NCBI RefSeq assembly: GCF_020164785.1
Contig: NZ_JAIUGX010000010.1
Location: forward strand, 1-64,000
From: Mesorhizobium sp. ES1-1
GTDB lineage: Bacteria > Pseudomonadota > Alphaproteobacteria > Rhizobiales > Rhizobiaceae
Length of the DNA stretch: 64,000 bases
Direction: 5' to 3'
The notes under the pieces are model-generated. The model saw nothing but the letters and a program-made list of their open reading frames with translations. It ran no database searches and was not told the DNA's origin. The translations under genes and the position numbers were made by a program. Positions 1 to 8,368 of the stretch are shown in pieces; positions within the stretch are counted from its first letter, which is position 1; the number at the start of each line of letters is the position of its first letter.

Positions 1-1
1 C

Positions 2-91
2 GACCATCGCGCCGTCGACGGAGCGCTCGGCGCCGAACTGCTGGTCGCCTTCAAGCGGATGATCGAAAACCCGATGGGCATGCTGGTGTAG
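2..91 (+). CDS. pdhC: Dihydrolipoamide acetyltransferase (pyruvate dehydrogenase E2), C-terminal end
   Basis: Only the last 29 codons are in the window; the gene begins to the left of it. The reading frame opens with DHRAVDG, the catalytic histidine motif (DHRxxDG) of 2-oxo acid dehydrogenase acyltransferases, and ends in the usual short tail ENPMGMLV before a TAG stop. E2 moves the acetyl group from its lipoyl arm to coenzyme A. The dihydrolipoyl dehydrogenase gene at 891 and the lipoyl synthase gene at 2822 lie just downstream, so this is the end of the pyruvate dehydrogenase gene group. It could be E2 of a related 2-oxo acid complex, but the neighbours favour pyruvate. Confidence 0.85.
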   Translation, partial: DHRAVDGALGAELLVAFKRMIENPMGMLV

Positions 92-238
92 GGCGACAAG
101 GCTGTACGAGAGACACCAGCCTTAGTCAAAAAATGCCGGAGGTCTCATATGGCCGTGGCGGGCTAAGGACGTCGGCTACAGCTAATACAACGGCCGGCCG
201 TTGCCGCGTTGGGGACCTAACAAAGGCGGGTGAAACGG

Positions 239-874
239 ATGAAGACAGTTCTTTGCTATGGTGACTCGCTGACTTGGGGCTACAATGCCGAAGGACAGCG
301 TCATGCCCTCGAGGACCGCTGGCCAAGCGTACTGCAGGCCGGACTCGGCGGCGGCGTCCAGGTCATCGCCGACGGCCTCAATGGCCGCACCACGGCCTTC
401 GACGATCATCTGGCCGGAGCCGATCGCAATGGCGCCAGGGTACTACCCACGGTCCTGACGACCCACGCGCCACTCGATCTGATCGTCATCATGCTCGGCG
501 CCAATGACATGAAGCCCTGGATCCACGGCAATCCGGTGGCGGCCAAGCAAGGCATCCAGAGGCTGATCGATATCGTCCGCGGCCATGACTATCCTTTCGA
601 CTGGCCGGCGCCGCAAATCCTCATCGTTTCGCCGCCTGTCGTCAGCCGCACCGAAAACGCCGACTTCAAGGAAATGTTCGCCGGCGGCGATGAGGCTTCG
701 AAGCAGCTTGCCTCGCAATATGCCGCGCTGGCCGACGAAACGGGCTGCGGCTTCTTCGACGCCGGTACCGTGGCGCAGACCACACCGCTCGACGGAGTTC
801 ACCTCGATGCCGAAAACACCCGAAACATCGGCGAGGCGCTGACGCCGGTCGTGCGCGTCATGCTGGAATTGTGA
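239..874 (+). CDS. SGNH/GDSL-family hydrolase (arylesterase-like)
   Basis: A 211-residue probable esterase. It shows the GDSL-type nucleophile block near the N-terminus (YGDSLTWGY), the oxyanion-hole Asn block GAND about residue 90, and a C-terminal DGVHLD block with the Asp and His of the triad. No signal peptide is visible, so it is probably cytoplasmic. I chose ATG 239 over an in-frame GTG at 230 because the Shine-Dalgarno-like GGCGG at 225-229 abuts the GTG but is nine bases from the ATG. It sits between pdhC and lpdA, 16 bases before the latter, and is probably cotranscribed. The substrate cannot be told from sequence. Confidence 0.85.
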   Translation: MKTVLCYGDSLTWGYNAEGQRHALEDRWPSVLQAGLGGGVQVIADGLNGRTTAFDDHLAGADRNGARVLPTVLTTHAPLDLIVIMLGANDMKPWIHGNPVAAKQGIQRLIDIVRGHDYPFDWPAPQILIVSPPVVSRTENADFKEMFAGGDEASKQLASQYAALADETGCGFFDAGTVAQTTPLDGVHLDAENTRNIGEALTPVVRVMLEL

Positions 875-890
875 TTCAAGGAGAAAAATC

Positions 891-2336
891 GTGGCTGAGA
901 CCTACGACGTCATCATCATCGGCTCCGGGCCTGGCGGCTATGTCGCGGCGGTGCGGGCGGCTCAGCTCGGCCTCAAGACGGCGATCGTCGAGCGCGAGCA
1001 TCTCGGCGGCATCTGCCTCAACTGGGGCTGTATCCCGACCAAGGCCCTGCTGCGCTCGGCCGAGATCATGCATTATTCCGACCATCTCAAGGACTATGGG
1101 CTGAAAATCGACGGCAAGGTCAGCGTCGACACAGCTGCCGTGGTCGACCGTTCTCGCAAGGTGTCGCTGCGCCTTAACAATGGCGTCGGCTTCCTGATGA
1201 AAAAGAACAAGGTCGATGTGATCTGGGGTGAAGCCAAACTCTCCAAGCCGGGCGAGGTTATCGTCTCGAAAACGGCCAAGAAGCCGATGGAGCCGCGGCC
1301 GCCAGTGCCAAAGGGCGTCAAGGGCGAGGGCACCTACAACGCCAAGCACATTATCCTGGCGACTGGTGCGCGGCCGCGTGCGCTACCCGGCATCGAGCCG
1401 GACGGCAAGCTGATCTGGACCTATTTCGAGGCGATGGTGCCGAAGGAGATGCCGAAGTCGCTGCTGGTAATGGGTTCGGGCGCTATCGGCATTGAATTCG
1501 CTTCGTTCTATCGCACGATGGGCGTCGACGTCACAGTGGTAGAGTTGCTGCCAGCCGTCATGCCGGTCGAGGACGCCGAGGTCTCGAAATTCGCGCAGAA
1601 GCAGTTCGAGAAGCAGGGCATGAAGATCATCCTGGAGGCCAAGGTGACCAAAGTCGAGAAATCGACCGATTCGATCACCGCGCATGTGCAGATGAAGGAT
1701 GGCAGGGTCGAGAAGGTCACTGCTGACCGGATGATCTCGGCCGTCGGCGTGCAAGGCAATATCGAGAATCTCGGCTTGGAAGCGCTGAGTGTGAAGACGG
1801 ATCGCGGGTGTGTGGTCGTCGACGGCTACGGCGCCACCAATGTTCCCGGGATCTACGCCATCGGCGATGTCGCCGGGCCGCCGATGCTTGCCCACAAGGC
1901 CGAGCATGAGGGCGTGGTGTGCGTCGAAAAGATCGCCAAATTCCCGGGCGTGCACGCGATCGACAAGCTCAAGATCCCCGGCTGCACCTACTGCAACCCG
2001 CAGGTAGCTTCGGTCGGCCTGACGGAGGCCAAGGCCCTGGCCGAAGGCAAGGAGGTTCGCGTTGGCCGTTTTCCCTTCGCCGCCAACGGCAAGGCGATCG
2101 CGCTGGGCGAAGACCAGGGCTTCATCAAGACCATCTTCGACAAGAAGACCGGTCAGCTGCTCGGCGCGCACATGGTCGGCGCCGAGGTCACCGAACTGAT
2201 TCAGGGTTTTGTCGTCGCCATGAACCTCGAGACGACCGAGGAAGAGCTGATGCACACGATCTTCCCGCATCCGACGCTGTCGGAAATGATGAAGGAAAGC
2301 GTACTCGACGCCTATGGCCGCGCGTTAAACGCGTGA
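891..2336 (+). CDS. lpdA: Dihydrolipoyl dehydrogenase (E3)
   Basis: A 481-residue flavoprotein that reoxidises the lipoyl arm of the pyruvate dehydrogenase complex with NAD. The N-terminal FAD fold (GSGPGGY) is followed by the redox disulfide block GGICLNWGCIPTKALL. A second Rossmann segment (MGSGAIGIEFASFY) binds NAD, and the C-terminal dimerisation domain carries HPTLSE, the active-site His-Glu pair. The start is GTG, preceded at a good distance by AAGGAGA. A roughly 20-residue insert rich in Lys and Pro near residue 130 (KKPMEPRPPVPKG) is typical of the PDH-linked E3 of rhizobia. The E2 gene upstream supports a role in the pyruvate complex. Confidence 0.97.
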   Translation: MAETYDVIIIGSGPGGYVAAVRAAQLGLKTAIVEREHLGGICLNWGCIPTKALLRSAEIMHYSDHLKDYGLKIDGKVSVDTAAVVDRSRKVSLRLNNGVGFLMKKNKVDVIWGEAKLSKPGEVIVSKTAKKPMEPRPPVPKGVKGEGTYNAKHIILATGARPRALPGIEPDGKLIWTYFEAMVPKEMPKSLLVMGSGAIGIEFASFYRTMGVDVTVVELLPAVMPVEDAEVSKFAQKQFEKQGMKIILEAKVTKVEKSTDSITAHVQMKDGRVEKVTADRMISAVGVQGNIENLGLEALSVKTDRGCVVVDGYGATNVPGIYAIGDVAGPPMLAHKAEHEGVVCVEKIAKFPGVHAIDKLKIPGCTYCNPQVASVGLTEAKALAEGKEVRVGRFPFAANGKAIALGEDQGFIKTIFDKKTGQLLGAHMVGAEVTELIQGFVVAMNLETTEEELMHTIFPHPTLSEMMKESVLDAYGRALNA

Positions 2337-2426
2337 TGGGATTGAATATGCCGGCGTGCATGGAACCCGACGGCATGGATGTTCGTTTGCGGATGCGTTT
2401 TTATCGTTCAAACAAGGAGAGGGTAT

Positions 2427-2684
2427 ATGGACGTGAACGGAGTGGGCTGGATCGCAGCCATCATCATCGGCGGCCTGGCAGGCTGGCTCGCCGAAATGGT
2501 CATGAAGAGCAATATGGGCATCTTCATGAACATCATCCTGGGTATCGTTGGCGCGGTCGTGCTGAACTTTATCCTGCAGGCTCTCAATATCGGTGTCTTC
2601 GGCGCCGGCTGGATAGCCTATCTGATCACCGGCTTCATCGGCGCCTGCCTGCTGATCGCGGTTGGCCGCATGGTGCGCCGCTAG
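2427..2684 (+). CDS. GlsB/YeaQ/YmgE family small membrane protein
   Basis: An 85-residue protein with three hydrophobic glycine-rich helices (GWIAAIIIGGLAGWLAE, a central FMNIILGIVGAVVLNFIL, and a last YLITGFIGACLLIAVGR). This matches the transglycosylase-associated (GlsB/YeaQ/YmgE) family, small inner-membrane proteins often linked to envelope stress, of unknown molecular role. ATG 2427 is preceded by AAGGAGAGGG at the right distance. An in-frame upstream ATG at 2379 adds residues that do not match the family. A clear terminator follows at 2708. Confidence 0.85.
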   Translation: MDVNGVGWIAAIIIGGLAGWLAEMVMKSNMGIFMNIILGIVGAVVLNFILQALNIGVFGAGWIAYLITGFIGACLLIAVGRMVRR

Positions 2685-2707
2685 TCCGACCAGACATCTG
2701 CCATGCG

Positions 2708-2746
2708 AAAAAGGCTGTTCCGGCATGCGCCGGAGCAGCCTTTTTC
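2708..2746 (+). terminator. Rho-independent terminator
   Basis: An inverted repeat of about 17 bases (AAAAAGGCTG...CAGCCTTTTT arms, with one G-T pair) around a four-base ATGC loop, ending in a run of T. It lies 23 bases after the stop of the small membrane protein gene and separates it from lipA. Confidence 0.85.
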
Positions 2747-2821
2747 TTTGCGTCAAAAAGTCCTAGATGATGTTGCAATGCGAGCGCTGGATGTGCGGTC
2801 GCGAAGGAATCGGGTTTCCAG

Positions 2822-3787
2822 ATGGTTACTGTCCTCGACACGATCGCCAATGCGCCGCGCTTGCGGCACCCGGAGAAGGCGCACAAGCCGGACCAGGACG
2901 TGCTGCGCAAGCCCGATTGGATCCGCGTCAAGGCGCCGATGTCCAAGGGCTATTCCGAGACTCGCGAGATCGTGAAGTCGCATAAGCTGGTGACAGTCTG
3001 CGAAGAGGCGGGCTGCCCCAACATCGGCGAGTGCTGGGAAAAGAAGCACGCGACCTTCATGATCATGGGCGAGATCTGCACGCGCGCCTGTGCGTTCTGC
3101 AACGTCGCCACCGGCATTCCGACCGCGCTCGATCCCGATGAGCCCGCCCGCGTCGCGCATGCCGTCAGACAGATGGGCCTGACCCATGTCGTCATCACTT
3201 CGGTGGATCGCGACGATCTGGCCGATGGCGGCGCCCGTCATTTCGCCGAGGTCATCCGAGCCATCAGGGCGGCGACGCCGTTGACGACGATCGAGATCCT
3301 GACGCCGGATTTCCTGCGCAAGGACGGCGCGCTGGAGATCGTCGTGGCGGCCAAGCCTGATGTGTTCAATCATAATCTCGAAACCGTGCCGTCGAACTAT
3401 CTGACGGTTCGCCCCGGCGCCCGCTATTTTCATTCGATCCGGCTTTTGCAGCGGGTCAAGGAACTCGACCCTTCGATCTTCACCAAGTCCGGCATCATGG
3501 TCGGGTTGGGCGAGGAGCGGAACGAAATCCTGCAGCTGATGGACGATTTGCGCTCCGCCAATGTCGACTTCATGACGATCGGCCAGTATTTGCAGCCGTC
3601 GAAGAAACATCATCCGGTGATCCGCTTCGTCACGCCGGAGGAGTTCAAGTCTTTCGAGACGATCGGCCGGACCAAGGGCTTCCTGCTGGTTGCGTCGAGC
3701 CCGCTGACGCGCTCGTCGCATCACGCCGGCGACGACTTCGCCCGGTTGCGCGCGGCGCGCCAGGCGCTGCTCAAGAAATCAGCTTAA
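2822..3787 (+). CDS. lipA: Lipoyl synthase
   Basis: A 321-residue radical SAM enzyme that inserts two sulfurs into the octanoyl chain bound to E2 or H proteins. Both cluster motifs are visible: the auxiliary-cluster block CEEAGCPNIGEC (CxxxxCxxxxxC) near residue 60 and the radical SAM block CTRACAFC (CxxxCxxC) near residue 86. The C-terminal SSPLTRSSHHAGDDF carries the conserved Arg-Ser-Ser end that contributes the auxiliary-cluster serine. It serves the lipoate-dependent complex encoded just upstream. A small ratA-like gene follows 12 bases later. Confidence 0.97.
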   Translation: MVTVLDTIANAPRLRHPEKAHKPDQDVLRKPDWIRVKAPMSKGYSETREIVKSHKLVTVCEEAGCPNIGECWEKKHATFMIMGEICTRACAFCNVATGIPTALDPDEPARVAHAVRQMGLTHVVITSVDRDDLADGGARHFAEVIRAIRAATPLTTIEILTPDFLRKDGALEIVVAAKPDVFNHNLETVPSNYLTVRPGARYFHSIRLLQRVKELDPSIFTKSGIMVGLGEERNEILQLMDDLRSANVDFMTIGQYLQPSKKHHPVIRFVTPEEFKSFETIGRTKGFLLVASSPLTRSSHHAGDDFARLRAARQALLKKSA

Positions 3788-3799
3788 CTCGCTGGTTTC

Positions 3800-4258
3800 A
3801 TGCCGAAATTCGAAGCCATCCGCCGCGTTTCCCACACGCCTGGGGAGATGTTCGCACTGGTTGCGGATGTCGAGTCCTATCCGCAATTCCTGCCGCTTTG
3901 CGAAGCGCTGACGGTACGCTCGCGCAAGGAGCGCGATGGACGCACAGTACTCGTCGCCGACATGAGCATCGGTTACAAGGCGATCCGCGAGACGTTCACG
4001 ACGCAAGTCCTCCTGAAGCCGGAGGAAAACACGATCGACGTGAAGTACATCGATGGGCCATTTAGATATCTGAGCAATGTCTGGCGGTTCGAGCCCGAGG
4101 GCACCGGCTGTGCAGTGCGCTTCTTCATCGACTACGAGTTCAAGAGCCGCATCCTGGGCGCGCTGATGGGGACGATGTTCGACCGCGCCTTCCGCATGTT
4201 CGCGGAGGCGTTCGAAAAACGCGCGGATGTCATTTACGGCGCCGCGCCACCCACCTGA
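3800..4258 (+). CDS. Coenzyme Q-binding (COQ10/RatA-type) START-like protein
   Basis: A 152-residue SRPBCC/START-fold protein with the family opening MPKFEAIRRVSHTPGEMF and a VESYPQFLPLCEAL segment, followed by a typical FRYLSNVWRFEPEGTGC strand block. Members bind ubiquinone (COQ10) and support respiration; the E. coli relative RatA has also been reported to affect ribosomes, so the name is ambiguous. In rhizobia this gene usually follows lipA, as here. Its 3' end overlaps the convergent pncC gene by 25 bases. Confidence 0.88.
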   Translation: MPKFEAIRRVSHTPGEMFALVADVESYPQFLPLCEALTVRSRKERDGRTVLVADMSIGYKAIRETFTTQVLLKPEENTIDVKYIDGPFRYLSNVWRFEPEGTGCAVRFFIDYEFKSRILGALMGTMFDRAFRMFAEAFEKRADVIYGAAPPT

Positions 4259-4743
4259 CGCTGGTCAAGCGCGCGCAAGCCAAGTTCCAGCGCATGGCGG
4301 ACGGTTTCGCGGCGGATGAAATCGCGGCCTTCGTCGGCAAACAGCCTGTGTTCGGCGGTGACGGTTTCGCCCTTAAGCCCAACGCCGAACCATACCAGAC
4401 CGACGGGCTTTTCCGCTGAACCGCCGCCCGGGCCGGCAATTCCGGTGACCGCCAGGGTCAGCCCGGCGGGAGAATTGGCGAGTGCCCCCTTGGCCATCTC
4501 GATCGCCGTCTCGCGGGAAACCGCGCCGTGCGCGTCGAGGGTGGCGGCTGACACGCCAAGCATGTCCATCTTGGCTTCGTTCGAATAGGTGATGAACCCG
4601 CGGTCGACGACGGCGGACGAGCCGGCGATGTCGGTGAGTGCCGCGATGATCATGCCGCCGGTGCAGCTTTCAGCCGTCGCCAGCATGATGCCGTGTTGCT
4701 GGCATGCCCTCAGCAGGGCGATCGCCAGATCCTTGTTGCTCAT
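4234..4743 (-). CDS. pncC: CinA C-terminal family nicotinamide-nucleotide amidohydrolase
   Basis: A 169-residue stand-alone CinA C-terminal domain. The diagnostic AESCTGG block is at residues 24-30, followed by TDIAGSSAVVDRGFITYSN and VTGIAGPGGG. The family deamidates nicotinamide mononucleotide to nicotinate mononucleotide in pyridine-nucleotide recycling. Its ATG overlaps the ispDF stop by four bases (ATGA), so the two are translationally coupled and cotranscribed leftward. It converges with the COQ10-like gene and overlaps it tail to tail. Confidence 0.9.
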   Translation of the reverse strand: MSNKDLAIALLRACQQHGIMLATAESCTGGMIIAALTDIAGSSAVVDRGFITYSNEAKMDMLGVSAATLDAHGAVSRETAIEMAKGALANSPAGLTLAVTGIAGPGGGSAEKPVGLVWFGVGLKGETVTAEHRLFADEGRDFIRRETVRHALELGLRALDQRQVGGAAP

Positions 4744-5969
4744 TCCGGAACCTCGCCGGGAAAAACCACGCTGGCGGTCGCGATTGCCGCTATGCCTTCC
4801 TCGCGCCCGACAAAGCCGAGCTTCTCATTGGTCGTCGCCTTGATCGAGATGCGATCGGGCGAAATTGCCAGCATTTGAGACAGGGCTGCCGTCATGGCTT
4901 CGCGATGAGGGCCGACGCGAGGCGCCTCGCAGATCAGCGTGATGTCGGCATTGGCGATGCGGCCGCCGCGATCGCGGACAATCCTTGCCGCATGTTCGAC
5001 GAAGATTCGGGACGCGGCACCTTTCCACTGCGGATCGGATGGCGGGAAATGCGAGCCGATATCGCCGCTGCCGCAGGTCGCCAGCAGCGCGTCGGTCAGA
5101 GCATGGAGGCCGACATCTGCGTCGGAGTGGCCGGACAGCCTTTTGTCATGCGGAATAGCGACGCCACATAAAGTGACATGGTCGCCGGGCTCGAAGGCAT
5201 GGACGTCGTAGCCATTTCCGGTGCGGATATCCGGGAACTGTGTCCGCCCCCCGGAGAGTCGCTCGTGCGCCATAGCTATGTCCCGTGCCCAGGTGAGTTT
5301 GACATTGTCCGGCGAGCCGGGAACGATCCTTACCGGAATGTCGGCCCATTCGGCGATCGAGGCGTCATCGGTAAAGTCCATCTTCCCAAGATGATGGGCT
5401 TTCTCATGCGCGGCAAGGATGGGCCAGAACGGGAAACCTTGCGGTGTCTGGGCCGCGTGAAGCCCGTCGCGAGGCACAGTTTCGCCGACCAGGCCGCTTG
5501 CCGCCTCGCGCTTCAGCGTGTCGGCGACGGGCAGGGCGGGCAGGGCCCCCTCGCGCTCACCGATGGCGGCGATGGTGCGATCGATCAACTCGGCGTCGAC
5601 AAAGGGGCGGACTGCGTCGTGGATCAAGACCTGTCCCGGCGCCTGGCTGCGCAGGGCGAGCAATCCAAGCCGGACCGAGGCCTGCCTGGTTGCCCCGCCA
5701 TCGATGGCGGTGACCCGCTCGACGTTGGCGCCGGCCGCCTGACGAAACAGATCGCGGTCGTCGGCATGGATGGCGACCACGACTTCGCCGGTCTGCGGAT
5801 GGGCAAGAAATATCTCGAGCGTGTGCGCAATGACGGCCAAGCCGCCAATGTGCTGATATTGCTTCGGCCCATTGGCCTGCCCGGCGCGCGCGCCGCGGCC
5901 CGCCGCCACGATCAGCACCGCGACCTTGCCGCCCCTGCCGGAAGCCTGATCTTCGCTCACGTCCATCAT
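4740..5969 (-). CDS. ispDF: Bifunctional IspD-IspF isoprenoid enzyme
   Basis: About 409 residues joining two MEP-pathway steps. The N-terminal half is 2-C-methyl-D-erythritol 4-phosphate cytidylyltransferase (IspD; VAVLIVAAGRGARAG near residue 15, then VLIHDAVRPFVD). The C-terminal half is 2-C-methyl-D-erythritol 2,4-cyclodiphosphate synthase (IspF; GNGYDVHAF, then GHSDADVGLHALTDALL with metal-binding Asp and His). The fusion is common in alphaproteobacteria. Two adjacent ATGs (5969, 5966) are the likely starts; an extension to 6032 runs through a palindromic repeat and lacks family similarity. pncC follows with a four-base overlap. Confidence 0.96.
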   Translation of the reverse strand: MMDVSEDQASGRGGKVAVLIVAAGRGARAGQANGPKQYQHIGGLAVIAHTLEIFLAHPQTGEVVVAIHADDRDLFRQAAGANVERVTAIDGGATRQASVRLGLLALRSQAPGQVLIHDAVRPFVDAELIDRTIAAIGEREGALPALPVADTLKREAASGLVGETVPRDGLHAAQTPQGFPFWPILAAHEKAHHLGKMDFTDDASIAEWADIPVRIVPGSPDNVKLTWARDIAMAHERLSGGRTQFPDIRTGNGYDVHAFEPGDHVTLCGVAIPHDKRLSGHSDADVGLHALTDALLATCGSGDIGSHFPPSDPQWKGAASRIFVEHAARIVRDRGGRIANADITLICEAPRVGPHREAMTAALSQMLAISPDRISIKATTNEKLGFVGREEGIAAIATASVVFPGEVPE

Positions 5970-5979
5970 GCCGATTGGC

Positions 5980-6026
5980 TTAGCGCACGATCCCGAAAAG
6001 TGTAATCGGTTTTCGGCAAGTTCGTG
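5980..6026. repeat. Short palindromic intergenic repeat, rhizobial type (copy 1)
   Basis: The stretch contains GCGCACGATCCCGAAAAG and, after a short gap, CGGTTTTCGGCAAG, giving CCGAAAA/TTTTCGG arms. Elements of this kind are scattered between genes in rhizobial genomes. A diverged second copy is at about 27639. It lies at the start of ispDF and would be transcribed in its leader. Confidence 0.5.
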
Positions 6027-6200
6027 TGCCAAGTGTAAAGTTCAAAACGTCTTTCAGTGCGGCCTACTCTCTTGTGGTGCGGCCAAGGCGTGGGCGGGCA
6101 ATTTCCCAATTGCGCCTCATTATGACGTCATTCCGCGTTGCGCTTCGAGATCAACATGGCTAGAGAATGTGCAACGAATGATTATGCTTGGTTTTTGTGC

Positions 6201-7229
6201 ATGACTGATGTGAGCCTCTTGGCGGCGCCACTCTATGTCGGGGACGTGAAAATCCGCAATCGCGTGTTTCTAGCGCCAATGTCGGGCATTACCGACCAGC
6301 CGTTTCGCCAGCGCGCCCACGCGCATGGGGCCGGCTTGGTGGTGTCGGAAATGGTTGCGAGTGGCGAACTTGCCAAAGGCAGGGCGGGCTTCGATCTGCG
6401 CATACGTCATTCCGGGCTGCCCGTCCACATGGTGCAGCTTGCCGGCCGTGAAGCAGCGCATATGGCCGAAGCGGCGCGCATCGCCGCGGGCGAGGGTGCT
6501 GATATCGTCGACATCAATATGGGCTGCCCGGCCAAGAAGGTCACCGGCGGTTATGCCGGCTCCGCCCTGATGCTGGATCTCGACCATGCGCTGTCGCTGA
6601 TCGATGCCGTGGTCGGTGCTATCGATGTTCCGGTGACGGTGAAGATGCGGCTGGGCTGGGACGAAGGCGCCCTCAACGCGCCGATGCTGGCGCGCCGGGC
6701 CGAACAGGCAGGCGTGAGAATGGTCACCGTGCATGGCCGCACACGTTGCCAGTTCTATCAGGGCAAGGCCGATTGGCGCGCCATCGCTCGGGTCAAGGAG
6801 GCGGTGTCCATACCGGTCGTTGCCAATGGCGATGTCTGCTCGCCGGTGGAAGCGAGAGCCATCCTCGATCAATCCGGCGCCGACGCCGTGATGGTCGGAC
6901 GGGCGCATTATGGTGCGCCCTGGATCGCCGGCGCCATCGCAGCGGCAGCGTCAGGCGAGATGGCAGCAAATATCCCAACGACGTCCGCGGCCTTGGCCGA
7001 CTACGTCATTGCCCACTATGAGGACATGCTGGCGCTTTATGGCGTCGAAAGCGGACTGCGCCAGGCGCGCAAGCACCTCGGCTGGTATCTCGACCGTCAT
7101 GCCGCCGACGCCACTGCGGACCGCCGAAAAGCCATCCTCACCACATTCGAGCCCGCTCGGGTCATTGCGCTGCTGCGCGACGTGTTTTCAAGCGATCGGC
7201 AATCGCCGGACCTACGGAGCGCCGCATGA
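6201..7229 (+). CDS. dusB: tRNA-dihydrouridine synthase (NifR3-type)
   Basis: A 342-residue flavin enzyme that reduces uridines in tRNA D-loops. Visible motifs are the N-terminal FMN block LAPMSGITDQPFR, the core VDINMGCPAKKVTGGYAGSALM with the catalytic Cys, VTVKMRLGWD, and VTVHGRTRCQFYQGKADW. I use ATG 6201, because the longer in-frame version from 6138 starts in sequence unlike the family. Its stop overlaps the ntrB start (ATGA at 7226), the classic nifR3-ntrB-ntrC arrangement of alphaproteobacteria, so it is the first gene of the nitrogen-regulation operon. Confidence 0.95.
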   Translation: MTDVSLLAAPLYVGDVKIRNRVFLAPMSGITDQPFRQRAHAHGAGLVVSEMVASGELAKGRAGFDLRIRHSGLPVHMVQLAGREAAHMAEAARIAAGEGADIVDINMGCPAKKVTGGYAGSALMLDLDHALSLIDAVVGAIDVPVTVKMRLGWDEGALNAPMLARRAEQAGVRMVTVHGRTRCQFYQGKADWRAIARVKEAVSIPVVANGDVCSPVEARAILDQSGADAVMVGRAHYGAPWIAGAIAAAASGEMAANIPTTSAALADYVIAHYEDMLALYGVESGLRQARKHLGWYLDRHAADATADRRKAILTTFEPARVIALLRDVFSSDRQSPDLRSAA

Positions 7230-8368
7230 ACGGCGCGGCAGGGCAGGGAGCCCAGATGGTGGACGCCGCCCAGATCGTCCTCAACACCATCCGCCGCCCG
7301 GTGATCATGATCAGCGAGGAGGGGTTCATCACCTTCGCCAACGCCGATGCGGAGGACTTCTTTCGCTCAAGCGCGACGATGCTGGCGCGCAATACGCTGT
7401 CCAAGCTCATCCCATTCGGCAGCCCGCTGCTCACGCTTGTCGACCAGGTGCGCGAGCGCAGGGCTCCCGTAAACGAATATCGGGTCGACGTGTCGTCGCC
7501 GCGCCTCGGCATTGAAAAGGTCGTCGATCTCTATGTCGCGCCGGTGACGGAATTCCCGGGCTCCGTGGTGGTGATGTTCCAGGAGCGCTCGATGGCTGAC
7601 AAGATCGACCGGCAGATGACCCATCGGGGTGCAGCGCGCTCTGTGACGGGTCTGGCGGCCATGCTCGCCCACGAGATCAAGAACCCGCTTTCGGGCATCC
7701 GTGGCGCGGCGCAATTGCTTGAGCTCTCAGCCTCCGACGAGGACCGCGCGCTGACGCGGCTGATCACCGACGAGACCGATCGTATCGTGTCTCTGGTCGA
7801 TCGCATGGAGGTGTTTTCGGATGAGCGGCCAATCGACCGCTACCCCGTCAACATCCATGTCGTCCTCGACCATGTGAAAGCAATCGCTAGAAACGGTTTT
7901 GCCAAGCGAATCAAGATCCTCGAAGATTATGATCCTTCGTTGCCTCCCGTTTTCGCCAACCGCGACCAGTTGATCCAGGTGTTTCTCAACCTGGTCAAGA
8001 ACGCCGCCGAGGCCATAGGCAGCGACCCGCAGGGCGAAATCGTGCTGTCGACAGCGTTCCGGCCCGGCATTCGCGTTTCCGTGCCGGGCACGCAGGACCG
8101 CGTCTCACTGCCACTGGAATTCTGCGTCCGCGACAACGGGTCGGGCGTTTCGGAGGATATCCTGCCGATCCTGTTCGATCCCTTCATCACCACCAAGCCG
8201 AACGGCTCGGGGTTGGGCCTGGCGCTGGTTGCCAAGATCGTCGGCGAGCATGGCGGCATCATCGAATGCGAATCGACCCCGCGCGGCACCATTTTCCGGA
8301 TCCTGATGCCGGCCTGGAAAGAAACACCATTCGCACTCGACGAAGACGGTGAAGGAGACCGCAAATGA
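7226..8368 (+). CDS. ntrB: Nitrogen regulation sensor histidine kinase NtrB
   Basis: A 380-residue cytoplasmic kinase/phosphatase that sets NtrC phosphorylation in response to nitrogen status through PII. An N-terminal PAS domain (about residues 10-120) is followed by the phosphoacceptor H-box (MLAHEIKNPLSGIRGAAQLL, about residue 153) and an ATPase domain with LVKNAAEA, DNGSGV and GSGLGLALV boxes. It is joined by four-base overlaps to dusB upstream and ntrC downstream. Confidence 0.96.
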   Translation: MNGAAGQGAQMVDAAQIVLNTIRRPVIMISEEGFITFANADAEDFFRSSATMLARNTLSKLIPFGSPLLTLVDQVRERRAPVNEYRVDVSSPRLGIEKVVDLYVAPVTEFPGSVVVMFQERSMADKIDRQMTHRGAARSVTGLAAMLAHEIKNPLSGIRGAAQLLELSASDEDRALTRLITDETDRIVSLVDRMEVFSDERPIDRYPVNIHVVLDHVKAIARNGFAKRIKILEDYDPSLPPVFANRDQLIQVFLNLVKNAAEAIGSDPQGEIVLSTAFRPGIRVSVPGTQDRVSLPLEFCVRDNGSGVSEDILPILFDPFITTKPNGSGLGLALVAKIVGEHGGIIECESTPRGTIFRILMPAWKETPFALDEDGEGDRK